From the NCBI GenBank assembly GCA_944385705.1, contig CALWYF010000014.1, positions 1 to 50,621 of the forward strand: a stretch of DNA of 50,621 nucleotides. The letters are read 5' to 3'. This document shows positions 43,125 to 50,621 of the stretch, one piece after another (the stretch's first letter is position 1; every line of letters starts with the position of its first letter). The notes beneath the pieces are model-generated. The model ran no database searches. It was not told the origin of the DNA and saw only the letters and a program-made list of their open reading frames with translations. The position numbers were made by a program, and so were the translations under genes. This DNA comes from an uncultured Oscillospiraceae bacterium. Its GTDB lineage: Bacteria; Bacillota; Clostridia; Oscillospirales; Oscillospiraceae.

Positions 43125-45371
43125 GTGAGGATAAGGAAGACCTTTTGTCTGCTGTTGTGCCTTGTTCTTATGGCCGGACTATTTTCCGGCTGCAGCGGCA
43201 ATGTGAGCGAAAGCATCCCGGAGGATTCCGGGCCCGCAGATGTGAAGGAGGATATGCCGGAGGATGAGAGTCTCCGGGCGCTTTGGTACGGTTTTGCCCA
43301 GGACAGGCCCGCCGATGACCCGGTGAGCGAAAAGGATATGGCCCAGCTGCTCCGGGGCATGCTGGAACTTTACGACCCGGCTCTGGTGAGCTCCTGGGAC
43401 GATATGACGGCGCCGGCCACCGACGAAGCCATCTACAGGGATTACGGGGCAATGATGCTCCTGTATGCAGCGGAGCTGATGGACTGCGCAGTATTCACCT
43501 ACGGCACCCAGGCGGACCCCCTGGGATTGGTGGAGGGCGACCCTTTTGACCAGCCTATTCGGGGCGGCTACACCCTCTTCGAGATATACGGCATCAACTG
43601 GGAGGACCCCTGCCCTTCCTTTGCGGAGATGGGCCATGAGTGCAACTATCTGAACTCCTGCGAGGCCTTTGTGATAAGCCGTTTTTCCCTGGTTAGCGGT
43701 AAGCCCTTGATGGAGCCGGAGGGGACGGACATGGGCTTTGATCAGCCTCTGGAATACGGAGACGCCGCCCTTGCCGTACTCCGGCTGTACGAGAGCTGCT
43801 CCGGTCCGGCAGCGGCCATAATGGAGACGGAGGCGACAATAAGCTATGCTCAGCAGCTGCTGGCCCAGGCCGGTCAGCGCCGGGAGGAGATATTAAACAG
43901 CGAGACTCTGGTGGAATATACCGGCACCGCCTACTATGTCTCCAACGAGGGGGATGACGGCAATGACGGGCTCAGCCCGGAGACTCCGTGGCAGAGCATA
44001 GAGCGGGTGAATAATGCGGCTCTCCAGCCCGGGGATGCGGTGTTCTTCCGCCGGGGGGACACCTGGCGTGCGGTGCCGGTGTATACACAGACCGGAGTGA
44101 CCTATTCGGCCTACGGCCAGGGAGCCAAGCCCCGCATCATCTCCTCCCCGGAAAACGGCAGCGGCGCAGACAAGTGGCAGCTCTGGTGGGAAGGCGAGAA
44201 CGGGGAGAAGATATGGGTATATTACAGGGACATGCCGGAGTGCGGGGCCCTGGTCCTCAACGGTGAGGACTATGCCCGGAAGGTGCTGGGCTTCTGGAAC
44301 GGCACCGAGTATCTGAATTTCCCGGGGGATGCAGTCAGCGGCGGGATAGACGACAGCATCAGCAACGAGGAGCTGCTGGGCCAGGAGCCCTTTGTGGTGG
44401 AGCAGCAGCTGGTGGAGGATATGACCTTCTTCAACCAGGCTGACAGCAAGCTGCCGGACTCACTGCCGGTGTATATCTTCGGCTGGAACGCAGAGGGGGG
44501 ATTGGCGGATTCCTCAGGGCCTCTGTACTTCCGCTGCGATAATGGCAACCCCGGTGAGCTGTATGAGGAGATAGAGTTCCTCACCCATGTGGGCCTGTTT
44601 GACGATCCCGCCTCAGGCGTGGTGCTGGATAATCTGTTTATCGGCTACGGCAATGCGGTGATAGTAAACGACGGCCTGGATGTGACGGTGCAGAACTGCG
44701 AGGTAGCCTGGGTAGGGGGCATGGTGTCCTCCTATGCTCTGGAGAGCGAAACAGCCAGCAGCAGAGGCATACAGCGCCTGGCCGACACGCTGACCACCTG
44801 CTCCAGCGACACCAGCTTTATAAATAACTATATCCACGAAATGCACCATGCCGGGGTAGGCGTGGAGATATTCACGGAGCAGAAGGCGGGAGCGGAGATG
44901 AACTGCGAGAACATTACCGTCTCCGGGAACCTTCTCTACCACTGCGGCTCAGGAGCCCTTTTCTTCAACTGGGATGAGGAGCCTAACTCCAACCACATGT
45001 TCCGCAACGTGGTTTTTGAGGACAACTATATCCTCTTTACCGGCATGGACGGCTGGCTGGACAACGGAGACGCCCCGGCCTTTGCCGATGTGGGAGGGCC
45101 AAATATGCAGGAGGGCTGCGCCGTTAGGAACAATGTATTCTTTATGTCCCGTACGCCCCTCATACAGATAGACACCTATGCGACGGAATATCTGTTGGAT
45201 TTTGAGGGCAACCGGTATCTCCAGCACGCCTCCGTGCCGGTGGTTGTCAGCTATTCCGGGGATGTGACCGGAACATTCAGCGAGGGGGAGGAAGTCCTGG
45301 GCGTCCTTGACGACTCCTCGGGGAGCGTCACCCTGCTGTATGCAGAGGGCTGGGATGATTTGGACTGGTGA
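43125..45371 (+). CDS. Secreted lipoprotein with SLH-like N-terminus and right-handed beta-helix
   Basis: A 748-residue exported protein. Residues 1-22 form a lipoprotein signal (GLFSGC, Cys23). About residues 45-240 show repeats of the S-layer-homology type, with DEAIYRDYGAMMLLYAAELM and DQPLEYGDAALAVLRLYES. From about residue 266, YYVSNEGDDGNDGLSPETPW opens a parallel beta-helix of the pectate-lyase/right-handed-helix class, with NNYIHEMHHAGVGVEIF and ENITVSGNLLYHCGSGALFF rungs. It probably binds or cleaves a polysaccharide at the cell surface. The start is GTG 43125 with GGGAGGAA eight bases upstream; it is monocistronic. Confidence 0.8.
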   Translation: MRIRKTFCLLLCLVLMAGLFSGCSGNVSESIPEDSGPADVKEDMPEDESLRALWYGFAQDRPADDPVSEKDMAQLLRGMLELYDPALVSSWDDMTAPATDEAIYRDYGAMMLLYAAELMDCAVFTYGTQADPLGLVEGDPFDQPIRGGYTLFEIYGINWEDPCPSFAEMGHECNYLNSCEAFVISRFSLVSGKPLMEPEGTDMGFDQPLEYGDAALAVLRLYESCSGPAAAIMETEATISYAQQLLAQAGQRREEILNSETLVEYTGTAYYVSNEGDDGNDGLSPETPWQSIERVNNAALQPGDAVFFRRGDTWRAVPVYTQTGVTYSAYGQGAKPRIISSPENGSGADKWQLWWEGENGEKIWVYYRDMPECGALVLNGEDYARKVLGFWNGTEYLNFPGDAVSGGIDDSISNEELLGQEPFVVEQQLVEDMTFFNQADSKLPDSLPVYIFGWNAEGGLADSSGPLYFRCDNGNPGELYEEIEFLTHVGLFDDPASGVVLDNLFIGYGNAVIVNDGLDVTVQNCEVAWVGGMVSSYALESETASSRGIQRLADTLTTCSSDTSFINNYIHEMHHAGVGVEIFTEQKAGAEMNCENITVSGNLLYHCGSGALFFNWDEEPNSNHMFRNVVFEDNYILFTGMDGWLDNGDAPAFADVGGPNMQEGCAVRNNVFFMSRTPLIQIDTYATEYLLDFEGNRYLQHASVPVVVSYSGDVTGTFSEGEEVLGVLDDSSGSVTLLYAEGWDDLDW

Positions 45372-45378
45372 TAAAAAT

Positions 45379-45427
45379 AGCAGTGCCCGCCCGTTTTGCT
45401 GTTTCAGTAAAACGGGCGGGCACTGCT
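45379..45427. terminator. Long hairpin after the beta-helix lipoprotein
   Basis: A perfect 19-bp stem (45379-45397 with 45409-45427) and an 11-base loop begin 8 bases after the stop codon. The T-run is inside the stem rather than after it, so termination efficiency is uncertain. Confidence 0.75.
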
Positions 45428-46127
45428 TCCAAATTCGGTATAAGAGAAAGCTCATATTGACAGTCAAGACTATACGTAAAACGGATGGTCTGCACAAGCC
45501 CTTTGTTATCAACTTAATGGCTGATCCATAATCTGTGCCAGAGAGAATGTTCCTGCATGAGGAAAAGCGTTTGCTATAAACGCAGCACTGGGCAAAGATA
45601 TCTCTTGTGGTATCTACAGCGGCAAAGGTGGCCTTTTTGAACCGTGCTATTTTTGACCTGCCGTCCGCCGTTTCAAGCGCACTCCACGACTGCAAAGCGG
45701 ACTTTGCTAGGATGCGGAATAAGGTAAGGGATTCTAACCCCTGTGGACATCACTGCCCTAACGGTCTTCAAATGTTACCGGCTATTTGTTCTGGAGTGGA
45801 ATCAATTCCCTTGTGAGGTCTTCAGGAGGAAGTGAAAAAACTCAGTATTTTCAAGAATTTGAAGCAGCAAAACCCCACAAAGCCTTGAAAATATGAGCCT
45901 TTTTCCAGGTTAAAATCGCCGCAAAAATCATCAGAAATTTTTGCAATTTTTTTGGGAAAATATAGAACAAGTATAGGAATGGGGATGAAATGCAAAACTG
46001 GAAGAGAACTGGAGAGGTGTTTCCGGCTTTTACATATCGGTAATTTTCGAGCCACAAGTTAAATGGAAAATGCTGTGCTTTTGACCCGGCTGCCGGCAAA
46101 TACCATCGTCGAAGTGTAGCATGAACA
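45428..46127. other. Gene-poor 700-base region
   Basis: I see no supportable gene. Short open frames on both strands lack ribosome binding sites and family features. The stretch 45831-45990 is markedly A/T-rich compared with its surroundings. Together with the remnant that follows, it looks like the residue of a mobile element or other horizontally acquired DNA. Confidence 0.45.
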
Positions 46128-46532
46128 TTAAAAAACTATTGCGTCTATGTATTAAAGACTTACCCCAAAGAAATAAGCAAAGAGCAGATGTATAAGATAT
46201 GCCACATCGGCAAAAGAAAGTACCTGGCTCTGATTACAAACGGATTAGTCCTATGCCAGAACATGAATACCAAAACCCATAGATTTAAAATAAAACTAAG
46301 GGTGTAGTTAACCATCTGATGGATAGGGAAAGGGACCCAGGAAAACAACGACGGGTGTACCATGTCAAAGAGCTGTTGCCTGTAATTCCCAAAGTCCCGG
46401 TTAAATATAATACCGCTGTTTTATGCGGCCTTGCCCGGAGAAGAAGCCAATCTAAGGGACACAAGGTTTATATCGGTGTTTACGGAACTCGGCTATATAT
46501 GACCAGCGTGCGGGTGAGCCGGATAAAAAGCA
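46128..46532 (+). pseudogene. Decayed DNA-binding (excisionase-like) gene of a mobile element
   Basis: The frame at 46146-46307 reads TYPKEISKEQMYKICHIGKR, then a segment ending THRFKIKLRV before TAG. After a frameshift near 46301 another frame continues VVNHLMDRERDPGK. Joined, this resembles the helix-turn-helix accessory proteins (YPxxIxKxQ..ICHISK...KKTRRYKI..DVV.YL.DRE..P) found beside site-specific recombinases in integrative elements of gut Firmicutes. There is no start codon with a ribosome binding site, and no recombinase is adjacent, so only a fragment of the element remains. Family recall is from memory. Confidence 0.5.
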
Positions 46533-46567
46533 AGTCAGGACCACCCGAAAAACGGGTGGTCCTGACT
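46533..46567 (-). terminator. Terminator of the surface-protein/sortase operon
   Basis: A perfect 15-bp stem (46533-46547 with 46553-46567) with a five-base loop. On the minus strand it is followed closely by a T5 tract (at 46529-46525) and lies 17 bases after the sortase stop codon. Confidence 0.82.
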
Positions 46568-46584
46568 CCCGGCAGCGCCGGGCC

Positions 46585-47232
46585 TTATTTTTTTGTGGTG
46601 TCCTCTGTACGGTCGAAAAAGCCTACCACACGGAATTCTCCCCCGTAGGTGCAGGTATAGAGCACCAGATCATAGCCGCTGTCCAGCACGTAATCCACTT
46701 TATGGGGGTCAACGGTTTCCAGTTTTTTGAGCTCGTACTGGATGCATTTTCCCATAACATCGGTGAAGCTAAGACTGTCCCCCAGGGACAGGTCCTTCAG
46801 CTTGCCGAAGTGGCTGTCGTAATTGTGGGCGGCAATGACGATATCGTCAGTCTTTGTGGAACCCTGTTGACGGCAAGGGGCGATCTGCAGACGGTTATAG
46901 TCCCAGCCCCAGTCAGATATCACAGGCAGCACCAGCTCCAGCTCCGGGATGCTGAGATATCCTATATAGTCGTTCCCGTCGATGGTGACGGTCTTCATTT
47001 CGCCGGACTCGTCCTCCGGCTCCTCGCTGGGTTCCGGGCTCTCCTGGGACTGGGGAGTCGCAGCGGCGGCGCTGTTTTCGGCAATGGCCGCCTGTATGCC
47101 GTCTAGGGCGTCCAGAGAGTATTCTCCGGCCTGCCGGTCCTGGAGCGTATTTGAACGCAGCAGGAGCAGTGCTGAAATAATCAGCACCGCTCCCAAAGCC
47201 AGAAAAGCAATACCGGCTTTCCTGTTATGCAT
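46585..47232 (-). CDS. Sortase family protein
   Basis: A 215-residue membrane-anchored transpeptidase. An N-terminal helix (about residues 6-25) and an acidic Pro/Ser/Glu-rich linker (about 50-78) precede the sortase fold. The catalytic triad is visible: His136 in AAHNYDSHFG, Cys194 in LYTCTYGG and Arg201 in EFRVVG. It joins surface proteins to the wall or to each other; the immediately upstream gene encodes a protein with an LIQTG-type signal, its likely substrate. ATG 47232 (GAGGAAGG upstream) overlaps that gene by 8 bases. I take this over the longer frame. Confidence 0.92.
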   Translation of the reverse strand: MHNRKAGIAFLALGAVLIISALLLLRSNTLQDRQAGEYSLDALDGIQAAIAENSAAAATPQSQESPEPSEEPEDESGEMKTVTIDGNDYIGYLSIPELELVLPVISDWGWDYNRLQIAPCRQQGSTKTDDIVIAAHNYDSHFGKLKDLSLGDSLSFTDVMGKCIQYELKKLETVDPHKVDYVLDSGYDLVLYTCTYGGEFRVVGFFDRTEDTTKK

Positions 47233-47896
47233 TGTCCTTCCTCTTTCTGGAAACCATGAACAGCCCGGCGGCCAAAGCCAGGACACCCAAGCCCAGGAGC
47301 ACGGGGACGGGCCAGTTCATCTGGCCGGTCTGGATCAGCTTGCCGGCCTCATTGTAGCTCTCCACGGTAAATACCCAGTCCACCTCTCCGGCCATATTGG
47401 CATACTCATTGCCCAGGGAGCTGGGAACCTGGAGATTGACGGTGAGCTGAGTGCCCTGGTTCTTCCTGAACTGCCCCAGATACACGTTGTTGGCAAAACC
47501 GTCCAGAGTGTCCGGGGAACCGGAGTAAATGAGCTTGGTGCCCTGATAGACCTCCATGGACAGCTGGGAGAGGAAGTCATTCATCTTTGCAATGTCCTCG
47601 CCGATCAGAGGTGCGTTCTGCGCTCCGTGGGCCACGGCACGGATATAAAGCTTGATGTAATCACAGTCTACAGCCAGGTTGGTGATGGTCACAATTTCGG
47701 TGAGTGTGTCCCCGGGCATAACGGACTTGAAATTACCAAAAAGGTCGGTGGCTGTGACCATGTTGTTGGAGTTGACGGAGAAGTTGGTTTTCCTGCCAAG
47801 AAAGTTCAGTTCGGCGGCAAAGGCGGGCACGCTGAGGCTGAACATGAGTATAAGTATCAGCAGCAGGGAGGAAACTCTTTTGAACATTTTTTTCAT
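47225..47896 (-). CDS. Surface protein with C-terminal LIQTG sorting signal
   Basis: A 223-residue exported protein with a signal peptide (about 1-28, ending PAFAAEL) and a middle domain with VMPGDTLTEIVTITN, a pattern seen in TasA-like and other beta-sandwich surface proteins. The C-terminus is a sorting signal: LIQTG (187-191), a hydrophobic helix and the basic tail SRKRKD. LIQTG is a variant of LPXTG and should be recognised by the sortase encoded just downstream. ATG 47896 follows GGAGGTAAA. Confidence 0.82.
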   Translation of the reverse strand: MKKMFKRVSSLLLILILMFSLSVPAFAAELNFLGRKTNFSVNSNNMVTATDLFGNFKSVMPGDTLTEIVTITNLAVDCDYIKLYIRAVAHGAQNAPLIGEDIAKMNDFLSQLSMEVYQGTKLIYSGSPDTLDGFANNVYLGQFRKNQGTQLTVNLQVPSSLGNEYANMAGEVDWVFTVESYNEAGKLIQTGQMNWPVPVLLGLGVLALAAGLFMVSRKRKDNA

Positions 47897-47911
47897 TTCT
47901 GTTTACCTCCT

Positions 47912-48487
47912 TTATGCCCCAACAGGAGTGTATCCCCAAGCCTCTTGGGCCGCTTTTGCAGGCTGAGACTGGATAGCGTCGGCCAAAATCTCCACATGCA
48001 GGGAATAGCCCTCTTCCGGTGCTGCAATATTGCCCAAACTATTAATCAGCACGGGAGTCATTTCTCCCGGCTCCACAGGGGTATTGCAGTAATAAAAGCC
48101 GCCGTTATTGGTCCAGCCATCACCAATTGAAGGTGCCAGAGCCGGAGCCTGGGGATAAACATTACCTTTCGAATCCTGCCAGGTGGCAACTATCTTTGCG
48201 CGGATGTAAGCTGCGGTGTCTCCTGTATTTTTGATTTGTACATTTGACTTTGTATTGCCGTCAAAATCTTCGACGACCTGGCAGCTTACATGGCCATAAG
48301 TAAAATCATTCTGCACACTCGCCGTGTCAATAAGCCAGGCCAGGGAACCGCCCACCATGCCCAAGACCAGCACGATAACAGAGAGGGCAACAGCGAACTG
48401 CTTTTTCCACCTGAGCTGCCGTCTCTTTGCGGGCCGTTTAATGCCGGGAGCTGAGTGCTCTCCGGAAAAATGCTTAGCTTGATACAT
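47912..48487 (-). CDS. TasA/camelysin-like protein with SipW-type signal
   Basis: A 191-residue protein with a basic N-terminus, one hydrophobic segment (about residues 31-52, ending GGSLAWLID) and a beta-sandwich domain with VQIKNTGDTAAYIRAKIVATW. Both features are typical of TasA/CalY proteins that are processed by the dedicated signal peptidase SipW and polymerise into biofilm fibres. No sipW is visible, but the operon continues beyond the window. It lies 15 bases from the anchored protein gene downstream. Confidence 0.75.
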   Translation of the reverse strand: MYQAKHFSGEHSAPGIKRPAKRRQLRWKKQFAVALSVIVLVLGMVGGSLAWLIDTASVQNDFTYGHVSCQVVEDFDGNTKSNVQIKNTGDTAAYIRAKIVATWQDSKGNVYPQAPALAPSIGDGWTNNGGFYYCNTPVEPGEMTPVLINSLGNIAAPEEGYSLHVEILADAIQSQPAKAAQEAWGYTPVGA

Positions 48488-48504
48488 TATCGACGCCCCC
48501 TCTC

Positions 48505-50621
48505 TCAGTTAGAAGCAACGGCACTATAGCCATTATCAGAATAGCAACAGCCATTGAGCCACTTCACGCCGGTACGGCTGTTTCCAAAAGTCAAGCTTGC
48601 CTGCCCATTGGAAATATTCTCTGCACTGACAGTTTTTTCAGCAGAATCCGGAGTGTATCTCCAGCTCCACTGGGTATTCTCGGTGACAGTGTAGCTGCCG
48701 ACAGGCAGGTTTTTAACTGTAGTACTGCCGTTTCCGGGTATTACAACTTCCATCGTAAATCCGTTGGGTCCGCTTACAGTGAACAGGAAGCTCTGTTTTT
48801 CATCAATATCCTCACAACCGGATTTTTTAATGGTCAAATCAAAGCTTGCAAGGTGCAGAATGAAATGATAGCCATCAGCTTTGTATTCATCCCATTTGCA
48901 GTCCTCTACAGTGCACGCATCATGCAGGAAGCTTACATACTCCGTTATATCGTCCTGCTCTATGTAAACTGTTACCTTAACAGGAGTTTCAGTATATATC
49001 GGAGTGGCGGCCGGATCATAATTGTATGTAAGGCTGGGCTCGGTACCGGTCATATTATCTTTGACATATTTGACAGATGCATGAGTCCAAGTCAGGGAAA
49101 CGAAGTTATCTTTTTCATAGTCAGGAGTTTCTCCGCTGTTCAGGCTGCTGTCCTTCCAAGTTAGCTGGGGTTTAAAGACATTTATTTTTGCTTCACCTGA
49201 TTCCTGGGCCTCTCCCACACTGCCATTATACTTGGGAGTAATTGTGACATTCAGCATGTAAGTCTGATCTGCGGTAAGCTGTTCCAGATTTTGTCCCGGA
49301 AGTTTATTGCTACAATCAACAGCAATATTAACAAACTCATTCTGCCACACATCAAGTCCATAGTTTTCAGCACTGAGGTCAATTACAATATCTCCGGCTT
49401 TTACCGCAGAATCCTTGAAGAGCTCCACATTGGACGGGCTTGCCATAAGATACACATTTTTATCTTTGGCAGTAACAGTAATGGTCTTTATGGGAACATC
49501 AGCTGTCGGTATCTCAAAAGCCTCCACCAAAGTGCCGTCCGGCTCATACACACCGGAATCGCTGCCGTTTGTAGGTACCATATTGCCGCCCAGGAAGGCA
49601 GATTCAGGACTGACAGTAAATTCAATTATAAGCTTTCTGCCGTAGAAACCGCTATCTCTGGGTGTATCGGAAACAAAGTTTGCATTAAAGTCAAAACCGG
49701 TAACATTTACAGTTTTTCCATCAATTACAGCGTTCAATGCTGATTCCTGACGCGGTCCAAAACTGCTTCCGTTATAATCGGCTGTATACACTTTGACGGA
49801 TCCGGCAGCCGGCGCCGTGAAATAAGTACTTACCGTATCCTTGACAAGTGTGTCTGCGCCAAGCTGAATATCAGGCGTGGAAATCTGGTCGGAAATGGTC
49901 TGGAATATACTGTTCAAATCACTTTGATTTCCGGCAGTAAGATAGTAGCCTCCTCCAGTGTTACAACTGTAATTTACTGTAATTTGATGAGTATATCTTT
50001 TATGAAGAATTCCCAAGCCAGTGGAATCCCTTATAAGACCAATTCCAGCCGCAGAAGGGCTATTGCTGGACAAATAGTTTAAGAATCTGTTTCCTGCTGG
50101 AATGTCAGCTTCTGGAAAATCAAGTCCTGGGAGGAATCCCCATGAATCTTCTACCCAGCTACTACCTACAGTGCCGTCACTATTTATATCAAACCCCTCA
50201 CTGCCATACAGTTCATTGGGATCGGCTCCATCAAAAATTCCAACACTGTAAACAGTAACTCCTTTATTCTTAAGAGCCAGGGCTGTGCTGATTGCACTAT
50301 CCGCCACGTTTGTTTCAAAATCACTACTCGTAGTAGGCACACCATCGGTAAAGACGATAACCACCTGCTGCCGCTGGGTATTACTTCCGCTATATGCAGG
50401 GTTATTAATGAGTTCGGCAGCCTCGGACATACCGGAATCAACGCGCGTTGCGCCACCTGCATCCAAACGATTAATCGCGGCTTGAAGGATTGCAACTCCA
50501 CTCTGATCTGCAAAGGTCCATCCGCTTACAGTCCTGGCACCGCTGTCAAATTCCACAATAGCTATACGGTGATCGGCATCACTACTGTATTTATCGCCCA
50601 CATTAGATATAAAGCTATTTA
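48505..50621 (-). CDS. Von Willebrand A-domain surface protein with C-terminal SpaA-like domain, 5' end outside the window
   Basis: At least 705 residues; the frame is open to the edge of the window, so the true start (and probably the metal-binding DxSxS of the vWA domain) lies beyond 50621. The visible part begins in a vWA domain (RIAIVEFDSGA, VVIVFTDGVPTTSS, VTVYSVGIFDGAD), continues through several beta-sandwich repeats, and ends with a Cna_B/SpaA-like domain (about the last 110 residues; SFLFTVSGPNGF, GSYTVTEN). No LPXTG-type anchor is present at the C-terminus. It resembles pilus-tip or adhesin subunits and heads the TasA-like/sortase gene group. Confidence 0.85.
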   Translation of the reverse strand, partial: NSFISNVGDKYSSDADHRIAIVEFDSGARTVSGWTFADQSGVAILQAAINRLDAGGATRVDSGMSEAAELINNPAYSGSNTQRQQVVIVFTDGVPTTSSDFETNVADSAISTALALKNKGVTVYSVGIFDGADPNELYGSEGFDINSDGTVGSSWVEDSWGFLPGLDFPEADIPAGNRFLNYLSSNSPSAAGIGLIRDSTGLGILHKRYTHQITVNYSCNTGGGYYLTAGNQSDLNSIFQTISDQISTPDIQLGADTLVKDTVSTYFTAPAAGSVKVYTADYNGSSFGPRQESALNAVIDGKTVNVTGFDFNANFVSDTPRDSGFYGRKLIIEFTVSPESAFLGGNMVPTNGSDSGVYEPDGTLVEAFEIPTADVPIKTITVTAKDKNVYLMASPSNVELFKDSAVKAGDIVIDLSAENYGLDVWQNEFVNIAVDCSNKLPGQNLEQLTADQTYMLNVTITPKYNGSVGEAQESGEAKINVFKPQLTWKDSSLNSGETPDYEKDNFVSLTWTHASVKYVKDNMTGTEPSLTYNYDPAATPIYTETPVKVTVYIEQDDITEYVSFLHDACTVEDCKWDEYKADGYHFILHLASFDLTIKKSGCEDIDEKQSFLFTVSGPNGFTMEVVIPGNGSTTVKNLPVGSYTVTENTQWSWRYTPDSAEKTVSAENISNGQASLTFGNSRTGVKWLNGCCYSDNGYSAVASN

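Noticed and set aside
46319..46648. Plus-strand ORF of 109 codons
   Set aside because: It begins inside the decayed excisionase-like remnant and reads through the 15-bp terminator hairpin into the antisense of the sortase gene.
1..50621. CRISPR arrays, rRNA genes, replication origin or intact insertion sequences
   Set aside because: No regularly spaced direct repeats, no rRNA-like stretch, no DnaA-box cluster and no intact transposase or integrase were seen.

Overview
The window looks like a chromosomal segment of an anaerobic, spore-forming member of the Clostridia, probably Oscillospirales/Oscillospiraceae-like. The grounds are a SpoVAC gene, Firmicutes-type ribosome binding sites, amino-acid-fermentation genes (branched-chain amino acid uptake, iron-sulfur serine dehydratase, a 2-hydroxyacyl-CoA dehydratase-like pair), an oxygen-sensitive membrane [NiFe] hydrogenase, and TasA-like/sortase surface genes. 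The placement is inference; no rRNA or marker phylogeny is available.

Layout. 1-4.9 kb (+): end of an oligoendopeptidase F gene, a MotA/TolQ-like plus MotB/OmpA-like pair, an MBL-fold hydrolase, then a separately promoted ACT-domain (UPF0237) and PFL-family (UPF0210) pair. 4.97-10.3 kb (-): a complete livJHMGF branched-chain amino acid ABC importer with a long leader. The leader holds a strong promoter, an 82-codon ORF with an extreme Ile/Leu/Val run, and two terminator-like hairpins; a further double hairpin separates livJ from livH. 10.7-15.7 kb (+): ABC ATPase, FtsX-type permease, response regulator and histidine kinase. 15.8-17.3 kb (-): SGNH hydrolase, nucleoside 2-deoxyribosyltransferase and tRNA-Val(GAC). 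17.5-18.2 kb (+): spoVAC with a sigma-G-like promoter and a 48-residue basic protein. 18.2-20.9 kb: a LysR regulator divergent from an NSS-family sodium symporter.

21.3-34.3 kb (+) is the centrepiece, about 13 kb that appears to be one transcription unit. It starts at a perfect TTGACA-N17-TATAAT promoter and runs hypF-hypC-hypD-hypE, then NuoC-like and [NiFe] large subunits, hypA, an Mrp antiporter-like membrane module (E, F, G, MbhD-like, MbhE-like, B, C, D), then NuoH-like, [NiFe] small and four-cluster ferredoxin subunits, ending at an intrinsic terminator. This is an Mbh-like (group 4, Mrp-linked) energy-converting hydrogenase, expected to couple reduced-ferredoxin-driven H2 evolution to ion pumping. 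hypB and a maturation protease are not in the cluster.

34.5-38.9 kb: a DAO-Rieske oxidoreductase (+) converging on a serine operon (-; DAACS symporter, sdaAB, sdaAA). 39.7-42.7 kb (+): two 2-hydroxyacyl-CoA dehydratase-family subunits, the first cut by an in-frame TAG 45 codons before its natural end, and a small membrane protein. 43.1-45.4 kb (+): a lipoprotein with an SLH-like front and a beta-helix back. 45.4-46.5 kb is gene-poor and contains a decayed mobile-element DNA-binding gene. 46.6-50.6 kb (-): a sortase, an LIQTG-type anchored protein, a TasA/camelysin-like protein and a truncated von Willebrand A-domain surface protein, which look like one surface-fibre or matrix locus.
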